Assembly: GCA_039720395.1 (NCBI GenBank)
Contig: CM077820.1
Coordinates: 52,071,666 to 52,135,665, forward strand
Direction of reading: 5' to 3'
From: Liquidambar formosana
Taxonomy: Eukaryota; Streptophyta; Magnoliopsida; Saxifragales; Altingiaceae
Length of the DNA: 64,000 nt
Of this stretch, positions 46,589 to 57,659 are shown in pieces. A program made the position numbers and the translations under genes. The number at the start of each line of letters is the position of its first letter. The first letter of the stretch is position 1. The notes below the pieces were generated by a model. The model did not search any database and was not told where the DNA came from. It worked only from the letters and a program-made list of their open reading frames with translations.

Positions 46589-47308
46589 ATGGCTGGAGTT
46601 GGCAATACGACATTGGAAGAAATTAGGGGAATGCTTTATGAGATCATGCAAAAGTTGAATGATATCTTGGCAATTGTTCAAGTTGTTCCTAAAGCCCAAT
46701 CCGAGTCTATGAATCATCATGAGTCTAATTCAGGGGCTACCGAGTCCAAGAGATACAACAGAGCAAATTTGAAGGCCCAAATTGTAAGGAAAGAGCCTCG
46801 CCAATTTACCGAACTATACATGCCATTGAACTATGCTTTTTCGAGAGTAGCAATTTTGGGCTTATTGTCACCTCTTGATCCAAAACCCCTTCCTAATCCT
46901 TTGCCTCGTCGGTTTAAGGAAAATGAATATTGTGCTTTTCATCAGAGTAGGGGACATGACACCAATCATTGTTATAGACTACGACATGAGATCCAAGACC
47001 TCATTGACCGTGGAGTAATCAATTTTTCCACACCAAGCAATAATCCAAATATTCATCAAAGCTCTTCCATGAACCCATTTTTGGCCACCGTAAACCCAAT
47101 CTCTCTAGCCCAGGCATATGCCAATCCACCGAGATCCCTTGCTGCAATTAAGCAAGAATTTCCGATTCATGGCCCATATCATTCAGAGGATACTCAAACT
47201 CTTGCTAGCATGGGGGTTCTTAATTTTGAGGGACTTTATGAGGCTCAAGGAACCTTTGACACTCATGGGGATTTGGATAATGTTGGCAGCGCAAGTCAAG
47301 ATGAATAA
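46589..47308 (+). CDS. Tat-like gypsy Gag, truncated
   Basis: A structural Gag fragment of about 239 aa from ATG 46589 to TAA 47306-47308. The frame is open a short way upstream without ATG. It contains a Gag zinc motif CAFHQSRGHDTNHC (CX2HX4HX4C) followed by YRLRHEIQDLIDRG, the signature of plant Ty3/gypsy Gag proteins of the Tat/Athila branch. A normal Gag of this lineage is more than twice as long, so the N-terminal capsid part has been lost. No protease, RT or integrase follows on this strand, so the element is a deletion derivative. Confidence 0.8.
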   Translation: MAGVGNTTLEEIRGMLYEIMQKLNDILAIVQVVPKAQSESMNHHESNSGATESKRYNRANLKAQIVRKEPRQFTELYMPLNYAFSRVAILGLLSPLDPKPLPNPLPRRFKENEYCAFHQSRGHDTNHCYRLRHEIQDLIDRGVINFSTPSNNPNIHQSSSMNPFLATVNPISLAQAYANPPRSLAAIKQEFPIHGPYHSEDTQTLASMGVLNFEGLYEAQGTFDTHGDLDNVGSASQDE

Positions 47309-47433
47309 TAAGAATGTTTAATTCACAAGGAAAGGATGTTGATGCCTTGAGGTTGTGGGGAAAGGTAATAAGTTTTTTCTTAGTGCTTACTGCTACACTA
47401 ATTCTATCATGACTGTCCGTGATAAGGAATTTA

Positions 47434-47465
<32 letters not shown>

Positions 47466-49640
47466 CTAGTTAGTTAATTGTTGTTGATCTTCGAGTCAAA
47501 TGTCCTTTGAAGTTTTGAGTCTTTTGAGTTCTAGTCATTATCAATGTGTTCTCCTTCATTCCTTCAATAAAAAGTTTGATTTCAATAATTCATTGTCTCT
47601 CTATTTCTCTTCTCTTCAATCAATTGACAATCAAACTGGCATGAAAATATTTCCTAAGAAGCTTGAAAGCTCTTCCCACTAAAGAGCAAACATAATGAAT
47701 GATGAATGAGCTGCAATTGATTAACTTGGAAACAATGAGAAGTCCAAAATGGTAAACATAAGGGCCACCCGCCCACTACACTACATAAAGACCTAGGCCA
47801 AGCAACTTGAGAAGATCTTGAAACCCTTAGAAGCAATTCAGAGATCAAAAGAAGAAATCAATTAGCATGGTGAGCTTTTGGAGATGTTTATTTCCTTCTC
47901 CCTAAAAAAAAAAGTCAAAAGAAAAAAATTGTGAAAAAAAAAAAGAAGGAAAAGTGCACAAAAAAACAAAAAAAGTACAAAAAGAAAAGGGAGGCGATTA
48001 ACATCCAAAAGCCTCAAGAAGGAGAATCAACAACAATCAAGAGAGTTTTATTATCAAAGAAGACTACAACCCATGTTCGTGACTCGTTGGAGAAGTTCAA
48101 GCCAAGTAAAGGGTGGTCCTTATGTGGTTATGTGTAGAGCCTAAGCCCGCTAGGTTGAAAACCTGAAAAGGCGACCTAGGCAAAAGTTAGGGTTATTGAA
48201 AAAAAATGAAGAATGAATCTCTTGAACTACGAGGACCTGATTCTCTACCAAAAAAAAGAAATGTTTGTTTTGTAAATGTCATGTGAAGATCAATGTGGAG
48301 ATACGTAGGCAGCCCATAAAGTTACTTTGGGTGCGGTCCAACTCATTGAAAAAAAAATAAAAATAAAAAAAAGAAAAAGAAAAAGAAAGAGGCTTTACAT
48401 ATAACCAACCATTGAAGGCAATTCTTTGTCACTAAATCAAGAGGAAACAGTCTCATTAGTGAGCTAAAATACTACATGCCATCGAGAAAGTTAACTTGAT
48501 TATTCTTCTTGTTCTTGTTTGGTTTGAGTCCTTCGGTTGTCCCTCCATTTACCTCCTTCACCTCTCTTGAGTCTTGTGTACTTCTAGTGGTCATAGACCT
48601 TGTCCTTTGAAAGTATTCAGTCATAATGATTCATTTGTGGGTTCCATCAAATTCTATATCTTCTAACCTTTTGACTTAGACTCTTGTCATGGATTTAATG
48701 ATGGAAAAGGGGTAGCAGTAACCATTATGAAACGATTTGCCTTAGCTATAGGCATGTGATTTCGTGAGATTGGGGTTGATTTATTTTGCTCAATTGAAGA
48801 ACGTGAATGTGTTATGAACCCAGGGGCTGATTATGCTTGTTAAAGAAGAATTTGAATGAATGCTGGGGCTAGTTTGTCTTGTTCAGAGAACTTAAATGAA
48901 TTGATGAAGGGAATGGGCTGGGGCTTCATGAGTTGAATTTCTTTGTGCTAGTGAGAAAGGAAAGAATGGAAAAAAGAAAAAAGGTAAAGAAGAAGAGCCC
49001 TTTAGGTTGAAAACCCGAAAGGGCGGCCTAGGCAAAAATTAGGGCAACCCGCTAGGTTGAAAACCCGTAAGGGCAATCTAGGCAAAAGTTAGGGTTTTGA
49101 AAAAAGATAAGCGAAGAAAGAAGAAGAGAAGAAGAGGTGATTCCACTCCATTCCTATACCTTGAAAAAGAATTCATGGGTTTGATCCAATCCTCCTAAAT
49201 TGCATTGTTTCCTAAGAAGGCTCGACCACCATTTTATAAACAAAGAAAAATGCTTCTGAAAATTTCATGATTGTGCTAAGTATGTACAGAAGTCTTTAAG
49301 GAAAAAGAATGATAGGTTTGCAAAACCATTTCTAGATAATCTTTCTGTGCATGAACTTGTGCTCATAAATATGTGTGAATCAATTTTACTTGAGTTGATT
49401 GATTAGTTGATGTGTGCATTAGTAATATGCAATGTTCATTGAGTTTTGGAGGTCCATTTTCCCATGATCATATTTGCTTGAGTATTCGCTATTGGGTTAC
49501 ACCCAAGTAGCCATGTGAGTGATATTTTTTCTTCATGTGGTGTTGGCTTTGTCCTTATACTAACCTTGTCTTATGAGTAGTGACTCTTACTTAACTAATG
49601 TTTTGTTAAGCTCCCCTATGAGTGTTTACCTATATATATT
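47309..49640. other. Noncoding interior of the Tat-like element
   Basis: No pol gene. Holds a 35-nt T run (about 47432-47466), A-rich tracts (47905-47985, 48345-48390), and three copies of a block TAGGTTGAAAACC ... CCTAGGCAAAARTTAGGG (48150-48198, 49001-49043, 49050-49096) that can fold on itself through TAGG/CCTA ends and CCCGAAAGGG. Such words mark the 3' half of Tat elements. Confidence 0.55.
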
Positions 49641-49649
49641 TTTTTTTTT

Positions 49650-50330
49650 CCTTGAGCACTGACCTTTGCTCGTTTGGAATATTGACTATTATTCATCTTG
49701 AGTGTTAACCTTCATTCATTTTGAGTATTCACTCATACTCCCCTCTCGAGCATTGATCCTTGTTCGTTCTATAATATTGATTCTTATCCATTATAGGTAT
49801 TGATTCCAAACCCCTTCAACATGTCTCCTCTATTCATATGTTATTGTTTTAGGTATTGACTTCTACCTATGCAATCTCTCAGCATTCTTTGAGTATTGAC
49901 CCCTACTCATCACCAACAGTGACTTTTGTTCATATAGTTTTCTCTGTGAGTATTGACTCCTACTCATTTCTAGCATTAACCTTTGCTTATATACATTTTA
50001 TCCTGAGCATTGACCCTTGCTCGAATGATTTTCTCTGTGAGTATTGAATCCTACTCATTTCAAGCATTGACTTTTGCTTATATACATTTTATCTTGAGCA
50101 TTGACCCTTGCTCAAGTGATTTTCTCTGTGAGTATTGAATCCTACTCATTTTAAGCATTGACCTTTGCTTATACACATTTTATCTTGAGCATTGACCCTT
50201 GCTTGAATGATTTTCTCTGTGAGTATTGAATCCTACTCATTTCAAGCATTGACATTTGCTTATATACATTTTATCTTGAGCATTGACCCTTACTCGAATG
50301 ATTTTCTCTGTGAGTATTGAATCCTATAGA
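49650..50330 (+). repeat. Tandem repeats of mini-hairpins, 91-bp higher-order unit
   Basis: From 49948 exact 91-bp periods start at 49948, 50039, 50130, 50221 and 50312. Each holds two or three sub-units of the form arm-TTGAC(C/T)n-complementary arm, for example GAGTA...TACTC, GAGCA...TGCTC and AAGCA...TGCTT. Similar but irregular sub-units extend left to about 49650. It lies where Tat elements carry tandem repeats in the 3' untranslated region. Confidence 0.8.
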
Positions 50331-50331
50331 G

Positions 50332-50690
50332 CTCATACTGGTGTCTAGGAAGCGTTGTGAGATTCCCACAAATCTGCGGCTACCCTTCAGAGTTTAGTGA
50401 ACGTCGTGAACTCTAGAAAGCCTCCTACAATTTTTTGGAGCGTATAGAGTTGCTACGGGTTTCAAGGAAGCATTGCGAGGCTCCTACGAGTCTATGCTGA
50501 CGCTAGTCGAGTCAAGAGAGTGTCGTGGGCTCTCGAAAGCATCCTAGGATCTTTTGGAGCTTATAGCGCTCCTACGAGTGTCAAAGAAGCATTGTGCAAG
50601 TCCCATGAGTCCATAGTGACCCCATTGAACTGCAAAGCGTCATGGGCTCTGGAAGGCGTCCTTGCTCAACGAGCTCCGGGGGGACATCGT
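50332..50690 (+). repeat. Three diverged ~120-bp tandem repeats
   Basis: Copies start near 50332, 50450 and 50569. Shared words: GGAAGC(G/A)TTG(T/C)GAG, CTCTAGAAAGC or CTCTCGAAAGC, TTTTTGGAGC or CTTTTGGAGC. Divergence between copies is considerable. It immediately follows the 91-bp array and belongs to the same repeat-rich 3' region. Confidence 0.7.
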
Positions 50691-50908
50691 TCCTAGGATC
50701 TATATCCATGCCATAAATATCCATAGAGGAGAGAAAAGAGACACTGTATATATAGAGAAAGAAAGCACACTTTATTGACTAGGAATATTAGGAATAACAT
50801 GCAAAAGAAAAAAGAAAACAAACAACCTGTATCACTACTATGACTCCACAAAGTGAGTTAAGTAGATACATCTTATTGAATTAAAGAAATATTACTAAAC
50901 TAAGACAC

Positions 50909-51817
50909 CTACAAGCTGCTATCAGGTAGGCCAAGGTCTTCTTCTTCATGGATCTCTGCAATGACATCACTTTCAAGGTACCAATTAAGGAGTGGCACGG
51001 TAGCAGGGCTAATGGACGAACCCTGGAGTTCTTCAACGGTCAAACTTCCCAAGGTGAGGATCATATCTTGGAACATTTCAGTCATAGCCTCTGCATCAAG
51101 GTTCTCTGACCAGTCCTCCTCTTTCTTTTCCCAAAACTCATCATTGATGGCTTCATCATCCACCATTTCAGCTGTGATCGGATACCATTCGGTGAAGAAG
51201 ATTTCAAATCCCAGAACTCTGGTCTTAGTGGCTTGGTCAAAGGTGGGTTTTGGAAACCCGCAATATAGAAAATTATCCCCTTCTTTGACGAAGTAACCAT
51301 TCAAAGTAGGTCGATATGGCGAGATCCTTAGGTCTGGCACCCCTCCCTCGGCTTTGGCTCTTATTTTCTCTTTATTCCTCTTTAGTATTTCCGCATGGTC
51401 ATGTCTGGAGGGCTCATATCCTAGCCCAAAGGTGTATGAGGTGACACTGCTCTGAACAGACTTAGGGATCCCTTGTTGGCGATGTCCTAGCCCCATGCCT
51501 GGAAAGAAACTCATTCTTCTCATGATTTCACCAACGTGCAAATTGCCATGGGGGCAAAAATCCAAGGGTATTAACTCACCCTTCTCAAGTTCTTTCTCAA
51601 TGCATTGGACATAGTCAAACCCGGATAGTGGTATTGCTGCTGATTCTGGTTGTATCTCACATATAGGCACGCCTGCGAGTTTCAATTCATGGTCCCCTTG
51701 AAGTGTTACTATGGCTCCTTCATAAGGAAACTTCACCTTTTGATGGAGTGAAGATGGCATAGCCCCCACAGGGTGGATCCAAGGTCAGCCCAATAGCAAG
51801 TTGAAACATGATGGCAC
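50909..51817 (-). pseudogene. Gypsy protease C-terminus and G-patch-like segment, inverted
   Basis: On the minus strand the frame enters from 51817 as SCFNLLLG, hits TGA (51787-51785) where the family has Arg, and continues PWIHPVGAMPSSLHQKVKF, a hallmark of plant gypsy pol just downstream of the protease active site. Further on, MSFFPGMGLGHRQQGIPK and FGLGYEPS form a Gly-rich G-patch-like domain. The frame ends at 50909; in Ogre elements a break between protease and RT is normal. The upstream protease centre is missing because the copia LTR at 51818 starts exactly there. The orientation is opposite to the Tat LTR and Gag at 43399-47308, so this is another insertion or an inverted part. The region 50691-50908 holds nothing recognisable. 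Confidence 0.75.
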
Positions 51818-53505
51818 TGTTAGGATTATGCCCTAGAGCCAATCATAGAGATGATTGTTTAGGGATTAGGAACACAATTGATTTCATTTATGCATGTCAC
51901 ATTTATTATTGATTTAATAAAAGGGCTTATTCTATTATGTTTATATGCACCATTTATATTTACATAATATGTCCATGGAGTTAGAGTTGAGAATATGAAA
52001 TTACAAAGTGTTGTAATTTTGAGACTATAAATATATCTCTGTACTAAACTCCTAAAACATTCCTAGTTGAAGGTTCACTATGATGGACAGTAATGAACCA
52101 TAGGACTAGCACTTGTTAGGTTGACTATATAGGAGGATAGCTAGTCTCAAGCTATTTGTGTGGAGACACTACAACCAACAAGTGGGTGCCTATTATAAGA
52201 ATAGGTACACTGAATGTGACCAAAGATATGAGATAAACTGAATGGAGTTTTAACCTGCCTGTCAATCAGTTTCTCATTGTTATAGTGGTACAAGTAATCC
52301 TTAGACCTGAGACACCATGGTTGTTTTATGCATGTAGCTTTAGAAGTTTGATAACACTAAGTGCAGATCCTATTCAGGGGTTTGTAAGGGTGTTCATTGG
52401 CCCTACTGCTATGTGTGTGAAGGCATGTGAGTGATCAACAAGGAATCCATCACTCTTAGGAAAAAGGGAGTGAATGTCTCATATAGCATTCATTGAATAT
52501 AACTCATTAAATCCATGGGCCCATGGTAAAATGAATATGGAAAGGAGTTTCCATAAGTTCATCATTGAGTTGATATTAATGAATGAGTATAAAGTAATTG
52601 AACTAAGGACTTGACAAACTTCCATATCCTATTAGTTCAATTGGAGACATTGTGTTGATGGAAGGATGGAATTATAACCTGTAAACTACAACAGAAGGGT
52701 TCTTTGTAAATGACTATTCACCTCATTAAGGACCACACCATGAGCCATATGCTAGGTGTTACTCATGGTTAGTAGAAGCCCTAGTTGATATAAATGAGTT
52801 ATAATTAATTAGGGAATTGAAAGAAGTTTCAATTAGACCCTTAATGGAAAGTGTTCCATTGTGCACAACTTGTGCTGTTCCTACTACTTGATGATGTGAA
52901 TCCAATGGGTCACACACTAATCATGCTAAGAGAGCTTGATAGTCTATGAGAGAAAGGGTATAAGTGATTAAAGAAAAGTTCTTTAAGGGCCCAATTTGTA
53001 TTTGATATAAATTAGAGGGGTTATAATGCAATTTAGAGAAATTGCATTAAAACCCTAAAAGGGATTCTCCCCATGGCCGGCCCTTTTAGTGGGGGCTATA
53101 TATATCATGTGATGATGTATGACATCATCACTTGATACACTCCAAGCCCTAGTCGTCTAGTCCTAAGGAGGCGCTCTCTCTCTCTCCCTCTTCTCCACCT
53201 CTAGCAATAACAAGGAAGAAGAAGGAAAGGACTTCAAGCTCAAGCTAGGTATGGATACCGTTGGAAGCAGCACACTTGGGCTGCTTATTCACCGTTGTCC
53301 GGAGACAAAGCTTGGGGCAAAAAGGAGAAGACAAAGCTTAGAGCATAAAGGAGAAGACATTCATCAACTGTAAGTAACCCTAACTCTCTTGGTAGTTAGG
53401 TTATTGTTTTTGTATTAAACATAATTAAGATTCATGGGTTTGGGAATCGTAGGAAAAATTTTATTCCGCCTTTGTAGTTTTTTCCTCCCTATTCGATTCC
53501 CAACA
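51818..53505 (+). mobile_element. 5' LTR of a copia element (family B)
   Basis: Starts TGTTAGGATTATGCCC and ends TTCCCAACA, about 1.69 kb, followed by GTGGTATCAAAGTC, a slightly changed primer binding site. A TATATATAT box lies at 53097-53105. The same LTR occurs at 58866-60519. It was inserted into the inverted gypsy pol fragment. Confidence 0.85.
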
Positions 53506-53999
53506 GTGGTATCAAAGTCATGATTATGCCTAATACAAACTACATATGGGCTGGAATTTATGGTAAATTGATTGGTTAATAAATCTGGAATTTATGTTCA
53601 TGCATTAGAATTGGTGTTCTCCCTCATGGCCGAACCTAGGGTTAATGAACCCTAGGTTGTTTTCTCTTCTACTCCTCTTCAAAAATAAGTTTTAGAGCTG
53701 CTGGTTATTCAAGAGTTGAATGGGGATTGAGTTTGGAGAAGAACAGTTTTCATGGTAGCCATGAAAAACCGTCATCTTGTTTTGCATGCCGAAATCAGAG
53801 TTCTTCTCCAAAATTTTTGAGCCATATATGGTTAGAAAGCTCTTCAAATCAGTTTTACAACCCAATAAATGGTTCATCGATCCGAGTTTTGTAGTGAAAG
53901 TTATCAATTTTTTACTATAGGCTGTCAGGAAATACAGTTTTGCTCGAGAATGATGCAACAGCCACAATTGTGAGTTTTTGATGGAGATCAAAGTCATGG
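53506..53999 (+). mobile_element. Copia B primer site and leader, truncated
   Basis: The primer site (53507-53518) and the following leader words (CATATGGGCTGGAATTTATGG; GGCCGAACCTAGGGTT) match the leader after the second LTR at 60520. The match ends at 53999, where a Tat LTR fragment begins. The gag, protease and integrase of this copy are missing. Confidence 0.75.
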
Positions 54000-54183
54000 T
54001 GTCACACCCCATTTTTGCACCACCTTACTAGGGCTCATCATTTCATGCATGTTTTGTTTTGTTTTTGAGTCTAGTCACTTGCATTAGTTTTCTAGGGTCA
54101 CAAGGACAATGGATATGAATTTTGGTTCAATTCGGAGTTGATCTTGAGGGATAATAAGAGCTTTTGTGATTTGAGGGGCATAA
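54000..54183 (+). mobile_element. Fragment of Tat-like LTR start
   Basis: TGTCACACCCCATTTTTGC onward matches the first 180 bp of the LTR at 43399 with few differences, then stops where the Sirevirus-like LTR begins at 54184. It shows that a Tat element was nested in copia B before the later insertion. Confidence 0.8.
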
Positions 54184-55444
54184 TGTTGTCCCAAGTAATT
54201 AACCCTAGAGGGGGGGTGAATAGGGTTATTGGCCAATTAAAAAAAATGTAATAGCAAACAAAGATCAAATTACAGCAAATAAAGATATCTCAACAATAAA
54301 TATTAGAGAGAGTGAGAGAATAAGAATGCAAACACAAGATTTAACGAGGTTCAGCCTTCCCGCCTACGTCCTCGCCTCAAGAGCTCGCTTGAGGATTCAC
54401 CAATCCACTATCACTCTCCTTCAAGGTGGAGCAGCAAACCTTTACAACTCAAGTGCTTTCAACCAACACTTGATCAGCCACACTTTCTCAAGTGCAAAGA
54501 ATGGGGTTATCACCAACCCTTGATTACAAGTTTGTAGAGATGAGATTTGTGTACAAAGAAACTCTCTTTAAGAGTGAATAACACAAAGATTAAAGCTCAG
54601 CTCTTTTCTAATTGATTGCTCAATGAATGCTCTTAATGAATTTAGGGCTAGAAGAATGAAAACAATGAATTCTCTTGTATGGATACTCATAAATGCATTT
54701 GAATCATTGTTTATATAGGCATTAGGCATAATATGACCGTTTGGTGCAATAAATGCCGGGAAAGAGCCGTTTGGTGGCATTTAATGCCTCAACAACCTTT
54801 CAAAAACTAGCCGTTGGAGTTCTGAGATCGCACAATCAGTCGACTGAATACTCAATTCAGTCCACTGATTTGCTAAATCAGTCGACTGAATTGGGAATTC
54901 AGTGGACTGATTTGAGCAAAATCAAAAGACAAGAGCAGGGGACCTCTTCTGCTTAAATGAGTCGACTGATTTGAGAAATGAGTCGACTGAAATGGGCAGA
55001 AATGAACTATAATGGATATTTTACAAATTTATCAACTTAGGCCTTGTTCAAGTGATGAATTAAGTTTACCCAAGGATCCTAAGGTCCATCTAGGTCAATG
55101 GAGCGATCATTTTGAGCAATCAAGTACATCAAAAACCTAATAACCTCACTCATAGCTATTTAAGTATCTTTATTGACGATGCTAGCTTGGTCTTGAGTGA
55201 TCGTAGGTCTTTTTCATGCTTTCTATGCTCGTATGCTTTTGTGCTTGATTATCATTGATATCATAAGCATATGTGCTTTGAGTTCCATGATAGAGATATG
55301 CCTTTGTGCTTCATTTGGATCCATATGCTCGAGTACCTAGCTTTGATTATAATTTTGACAAATAAACCATTACTACTAACATCGATCTTTTGTTATCATC
55401 AAAATCTCGGATATGCCCTTGGTTATGAAACCTTGGGGCCAACA
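54184..55444 (-). repeat. 3' LTR of Sirevirus-like element
   Basis: On the minus strand it begins TGTTGGCCCCAAGG at 55444 and ends GGGACAACA at 54184 (1261 bp). The GTGAATAGGGTTA / CCCTAGAGGGGGGG words near the 54184 end are common in plant Sirevirus LTRs. It contains six copies of the TCAGTCGACTGA-type palindrome (54836-54990). Confidence 0.75.
54836..54990. repeat. Palindrome cluster in the LTR (TCAGTCGACTGA type)
   Basis: Six copies of a self-complementary 12-mer, TCAGTCGACTGA, and close variants (TCAGTCCACTGA, TCAGTGGACTGA, TGAGTCGACTGA), spaced about 20-40 bp and flanked by AATT or AAAT. Confidence 0.9.
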
Positions 55445-55760
55445 ATCTCCCCCTTTTTGATGATGACAAACTATTGATGTATATGACAGGTAGGGAAATA
55501 AAGCATATGATATATATGGAGCAAGCTCCCCCTCACATTATGCATAGTTGAAATGCAAGTAATAAGCAATGAGCACAAAGCATTGTAAAGCAAATAAACT
55601 AAATATAATCAACTGTGGAAGTAATTCAAATACATAACCAAAAAGTCATAAGTTAACAGTTATAGATAACTAGGAATGTGTCAAGTCACTGTGTGTCCAA
55701 AATAAGTTAGATGTTCAAGATACATCAATCAAAAATATCTCCCCCTTTTGTCATCAGACA
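55445..55760 (-). other. Repeated polypurine tracts
   Basis: On the minus strand AAAAAGGGGGAGA abuts the LTR (55458-55446). Further purine tracts of the same type occur at about 55535-55525 (GAGGGGGAGCTTG) and 55755-55739 (ACAAAAGGGGGAGATA). Multiple such tracts are a described Sirevirus trait. Confidence 0.75.
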
Positions 55761-55765
55761 AAAAA

Positions 55766-57190
55766 CTAGGGGTCCAAGTCAATATGCTCGGGAAGACCAG
55801 GTGCGTCCGGATCTTCAGGGGCAGGAGGTGGTGGTGGAGGTGGTGGTGCATTGCGACGGGCATATCGCTCAATGGCTGTCAGTGAGTTACGCACAGTGCG
55901 TATGTCAGTCTCCATCCTGGCAAGACGCTGGTCCACCTGAGTCGTAAAGATATCACCATAGTGCTTCAAGGTGTCCATATCATTCTCGATTTGTATCTGA
56001 CGGTTCTCAAGGGCCAAGAGACGAGTGCCAATGCCATCCATGGAAACCTGCAATCCCTGTATAGCTGTCAAAATGGTCTGAACACCGGCAGGAGGAATAG
56101 TAGGCTGCTGTGGAGGCTCAAAGGGAGGAGGCTCGAACGCAGGAGGGGGCTGTGGAGGCTCAACATCCATGCCATGCTCACCAGGCTCCTCATGTGGCTG
56201 CTGCTCTTCTTCACCAGGAGGAACAGGGTCATCAGCCTCCTGTTCTTCATCGGTCACCTCATCCGGATCATCTTTCGGTACCCAACCCCTGGAAGTAAAC
56301 TTGTAGTGCATTTGTTTAAGGGTCATGTCGGAGTAGGTGTTGGTGTGAGAGATGGCAACTACGGCTTCCTCATCAAGAGGTATTTGGAAATGTTCAAAAA
56401 CATAAGTTAGGGTGAAGCCGTAGGGGAGACTAGCCACTTTCTTCTTTTGGCAATCGACAATATGATTGGAAATGATAAAAGGCAAATCAATGGGAATGGT
56501 ATTCATGATGCACCAGATAAGAAAAATGTCGAAATATGAGACATGGTCACGTCCGCCACCCCGTGGAAGGATGTTGTACGTAATCATGTGATGAATTAAA
56601 CGAGCATTGAGAGTGAGTTCTTTGGCTTTGGGTTTAAAGCGGTTAACAATATCATTGCGGCCACAGATCTGATTAAGGGCTTGAATAGGATCATACCCTT
56701 GAAAGTGAGTCCACTCGTTGGTCACAAGGATTTGATGTTGACCACGAGGAATATGAAGGATCTGTGCAAGTAGGTTTTGATCCATAGATATAACTCTACC
56801 ACCAACTTGAGACCAAAGGATGTGATTGTTAATATAGTCAAGATTGGTGTAAAAGATGCGCACAAGATAAGTATACATGGGTTTTTTCAGAAAAATGAAT
56901 GAATCCCAACCCAAAAGACGGAAATAATTTGCAATGAGAACGAAATGCTCTTCAAAGAAATCCAAAGGGGCATATTTACCGAAGACGACGGTGCGGCGAC
57001 TGAAGTCCTCATCAAACTTGCGCTGTGCATCGAGAGAAACAAACTCTCCGCCTTCCTCTTCGTCGGGTTGTTGTTCAACGGGTGGTTGCACCGGCGGTGG
57101 AGGAGGATTTGGAACCCTGGGTCGTAAGTTTCGCGATGAACCTTCACCGGTGTGAGGGCGTTTGGCTAGATTCTTCGTCTTGGGAGCCAT
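55766..57190 (-). CDS. Extra ORF of Sirevirus-like element (plant transposon protein domain)
   Basis: An intact 474-aa frame from ATG 57190 to the stop at 55766, between RNase H and the 3' LTR, the place of the envelope-like gene of Sireviruses. The N terminus is basic (MAPKTKNLAKRPHTGEGSSR), followed by a proline run. Residues about 55-290 (EEHFVLIANYFRLLGWDSFI; VGGRVISMDQNLLAQILHIP; LTLNARLIHHMITYNILPRG) fit the 'putative plant transposon protein' family found in many plant retroelements. Then come an acidic Pro/Glu/Gln-rich part, a coiled-coil-like segment (TILTAIQGLQVSMDGIGTRL through TVRNSLTAIERYARR) and a final proline run. No signal peptide or clear membrane helix, so the envelope label is positional only; the function is unknown. 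It is the least damaged retroelement gene in the window. Confidence 0.7.
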   Translation of the reverse strand: MAPKTKNLAKRPHTGEGSSRNLRPRVPNPPPPPVQPPVEQQPDEEEGGEFVSLDAQRKFDEDFSRRTVVFGKYAPLDFFEEHFVLIANYFRLLGWDSFIFLKKPMYTYLVRIFYTNLDYINNHILWSQVGGRVISMDQNLLAQILHIPRGQHQILVTNEWTHFQGYDPIQALNQICGRNDIVNRFKPKAKELTLNARLIHHMITYNILPRGGGRDHVSYFDIFLIWCIMNTIPIDLPFIISNHIVDCQKKKVASLPYGFTLTYVFEHFQIPLDEEAVVAISHTNTYSDMTLKQMHYKFTSRGWVPKDDPDEVTDEEQEADDPVPPGEEEQQPHEEPGEHGMDVEPPQPPPAFEPPPFEPPQQPTIPPAGVQTILTAIQGLQVSMDGIGTRLLALENRQIQIENDMDTLKHYGDIFTTQVDQRLARMETDIRTVRNSLTAIERYARRNAPPPPPPPPAPEDPDAPGLPEHIDLDP

Positions 57191-57295
57191 TGTTGTGAGA
57201 GTTTTGGAGGTTAAAGAGAGAGAGAAGTGAAAACGTCGCGGGAATGGGTGTGATTTGAAATGAAAAGCCGCGTGTTATATTTATAAAATCGCAGA

Positions 57296-57553
57296 TTCAG
57301 TCGACTAAATCACCATTTCAGTCGACTGAATTGTCCTGGGAAAGGCTACATAGGCTACTGCCTGATTCAGTGGACTGAATATCCATTTCAGTCGACTGAT
57401 TTGCCATTTCAGTCGACTGATTTGGCACATCAGTCGACTGATTTGCCCAGTGAGTGCAATCAAGAGCAGGGCCTGATTCAGTGGACTGAATAGTCAATTC
57501 AGTCGACTGAAATGCCCATTAAGTCGACTGATTTGACTTTTCAGTCAACTGAA
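57296..57553. repeat. Palindrome cluster between pol and extra ORF
   Basis: Ten copies of TCAGTCGACTGA and variants (TCAGTGGACTGA, AAGTCGACTGA, TCAGTCAACTGA), about 12-60 bp apart and each flanked by ATTT or AATT. The same motif as in the LTR, placed upstream of the extra ORF on the coding strand. Confidence 0.9.
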
Positions 57554-57659
57554 ACACTAGGTAAATCAATTTCAACCAAAATCTTTTGAGTGTGTGAGTA
57601 AAATGCAATGCATAACATAGACATACATCAAGATAAGAGTAGAAGAACAAAGATATGCA

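Noticed and set aside
55961..56410. Plus-strand 149-codon frame
   Set aside because: Antisense to the intact extra ORF of the Sirevirus-like element.
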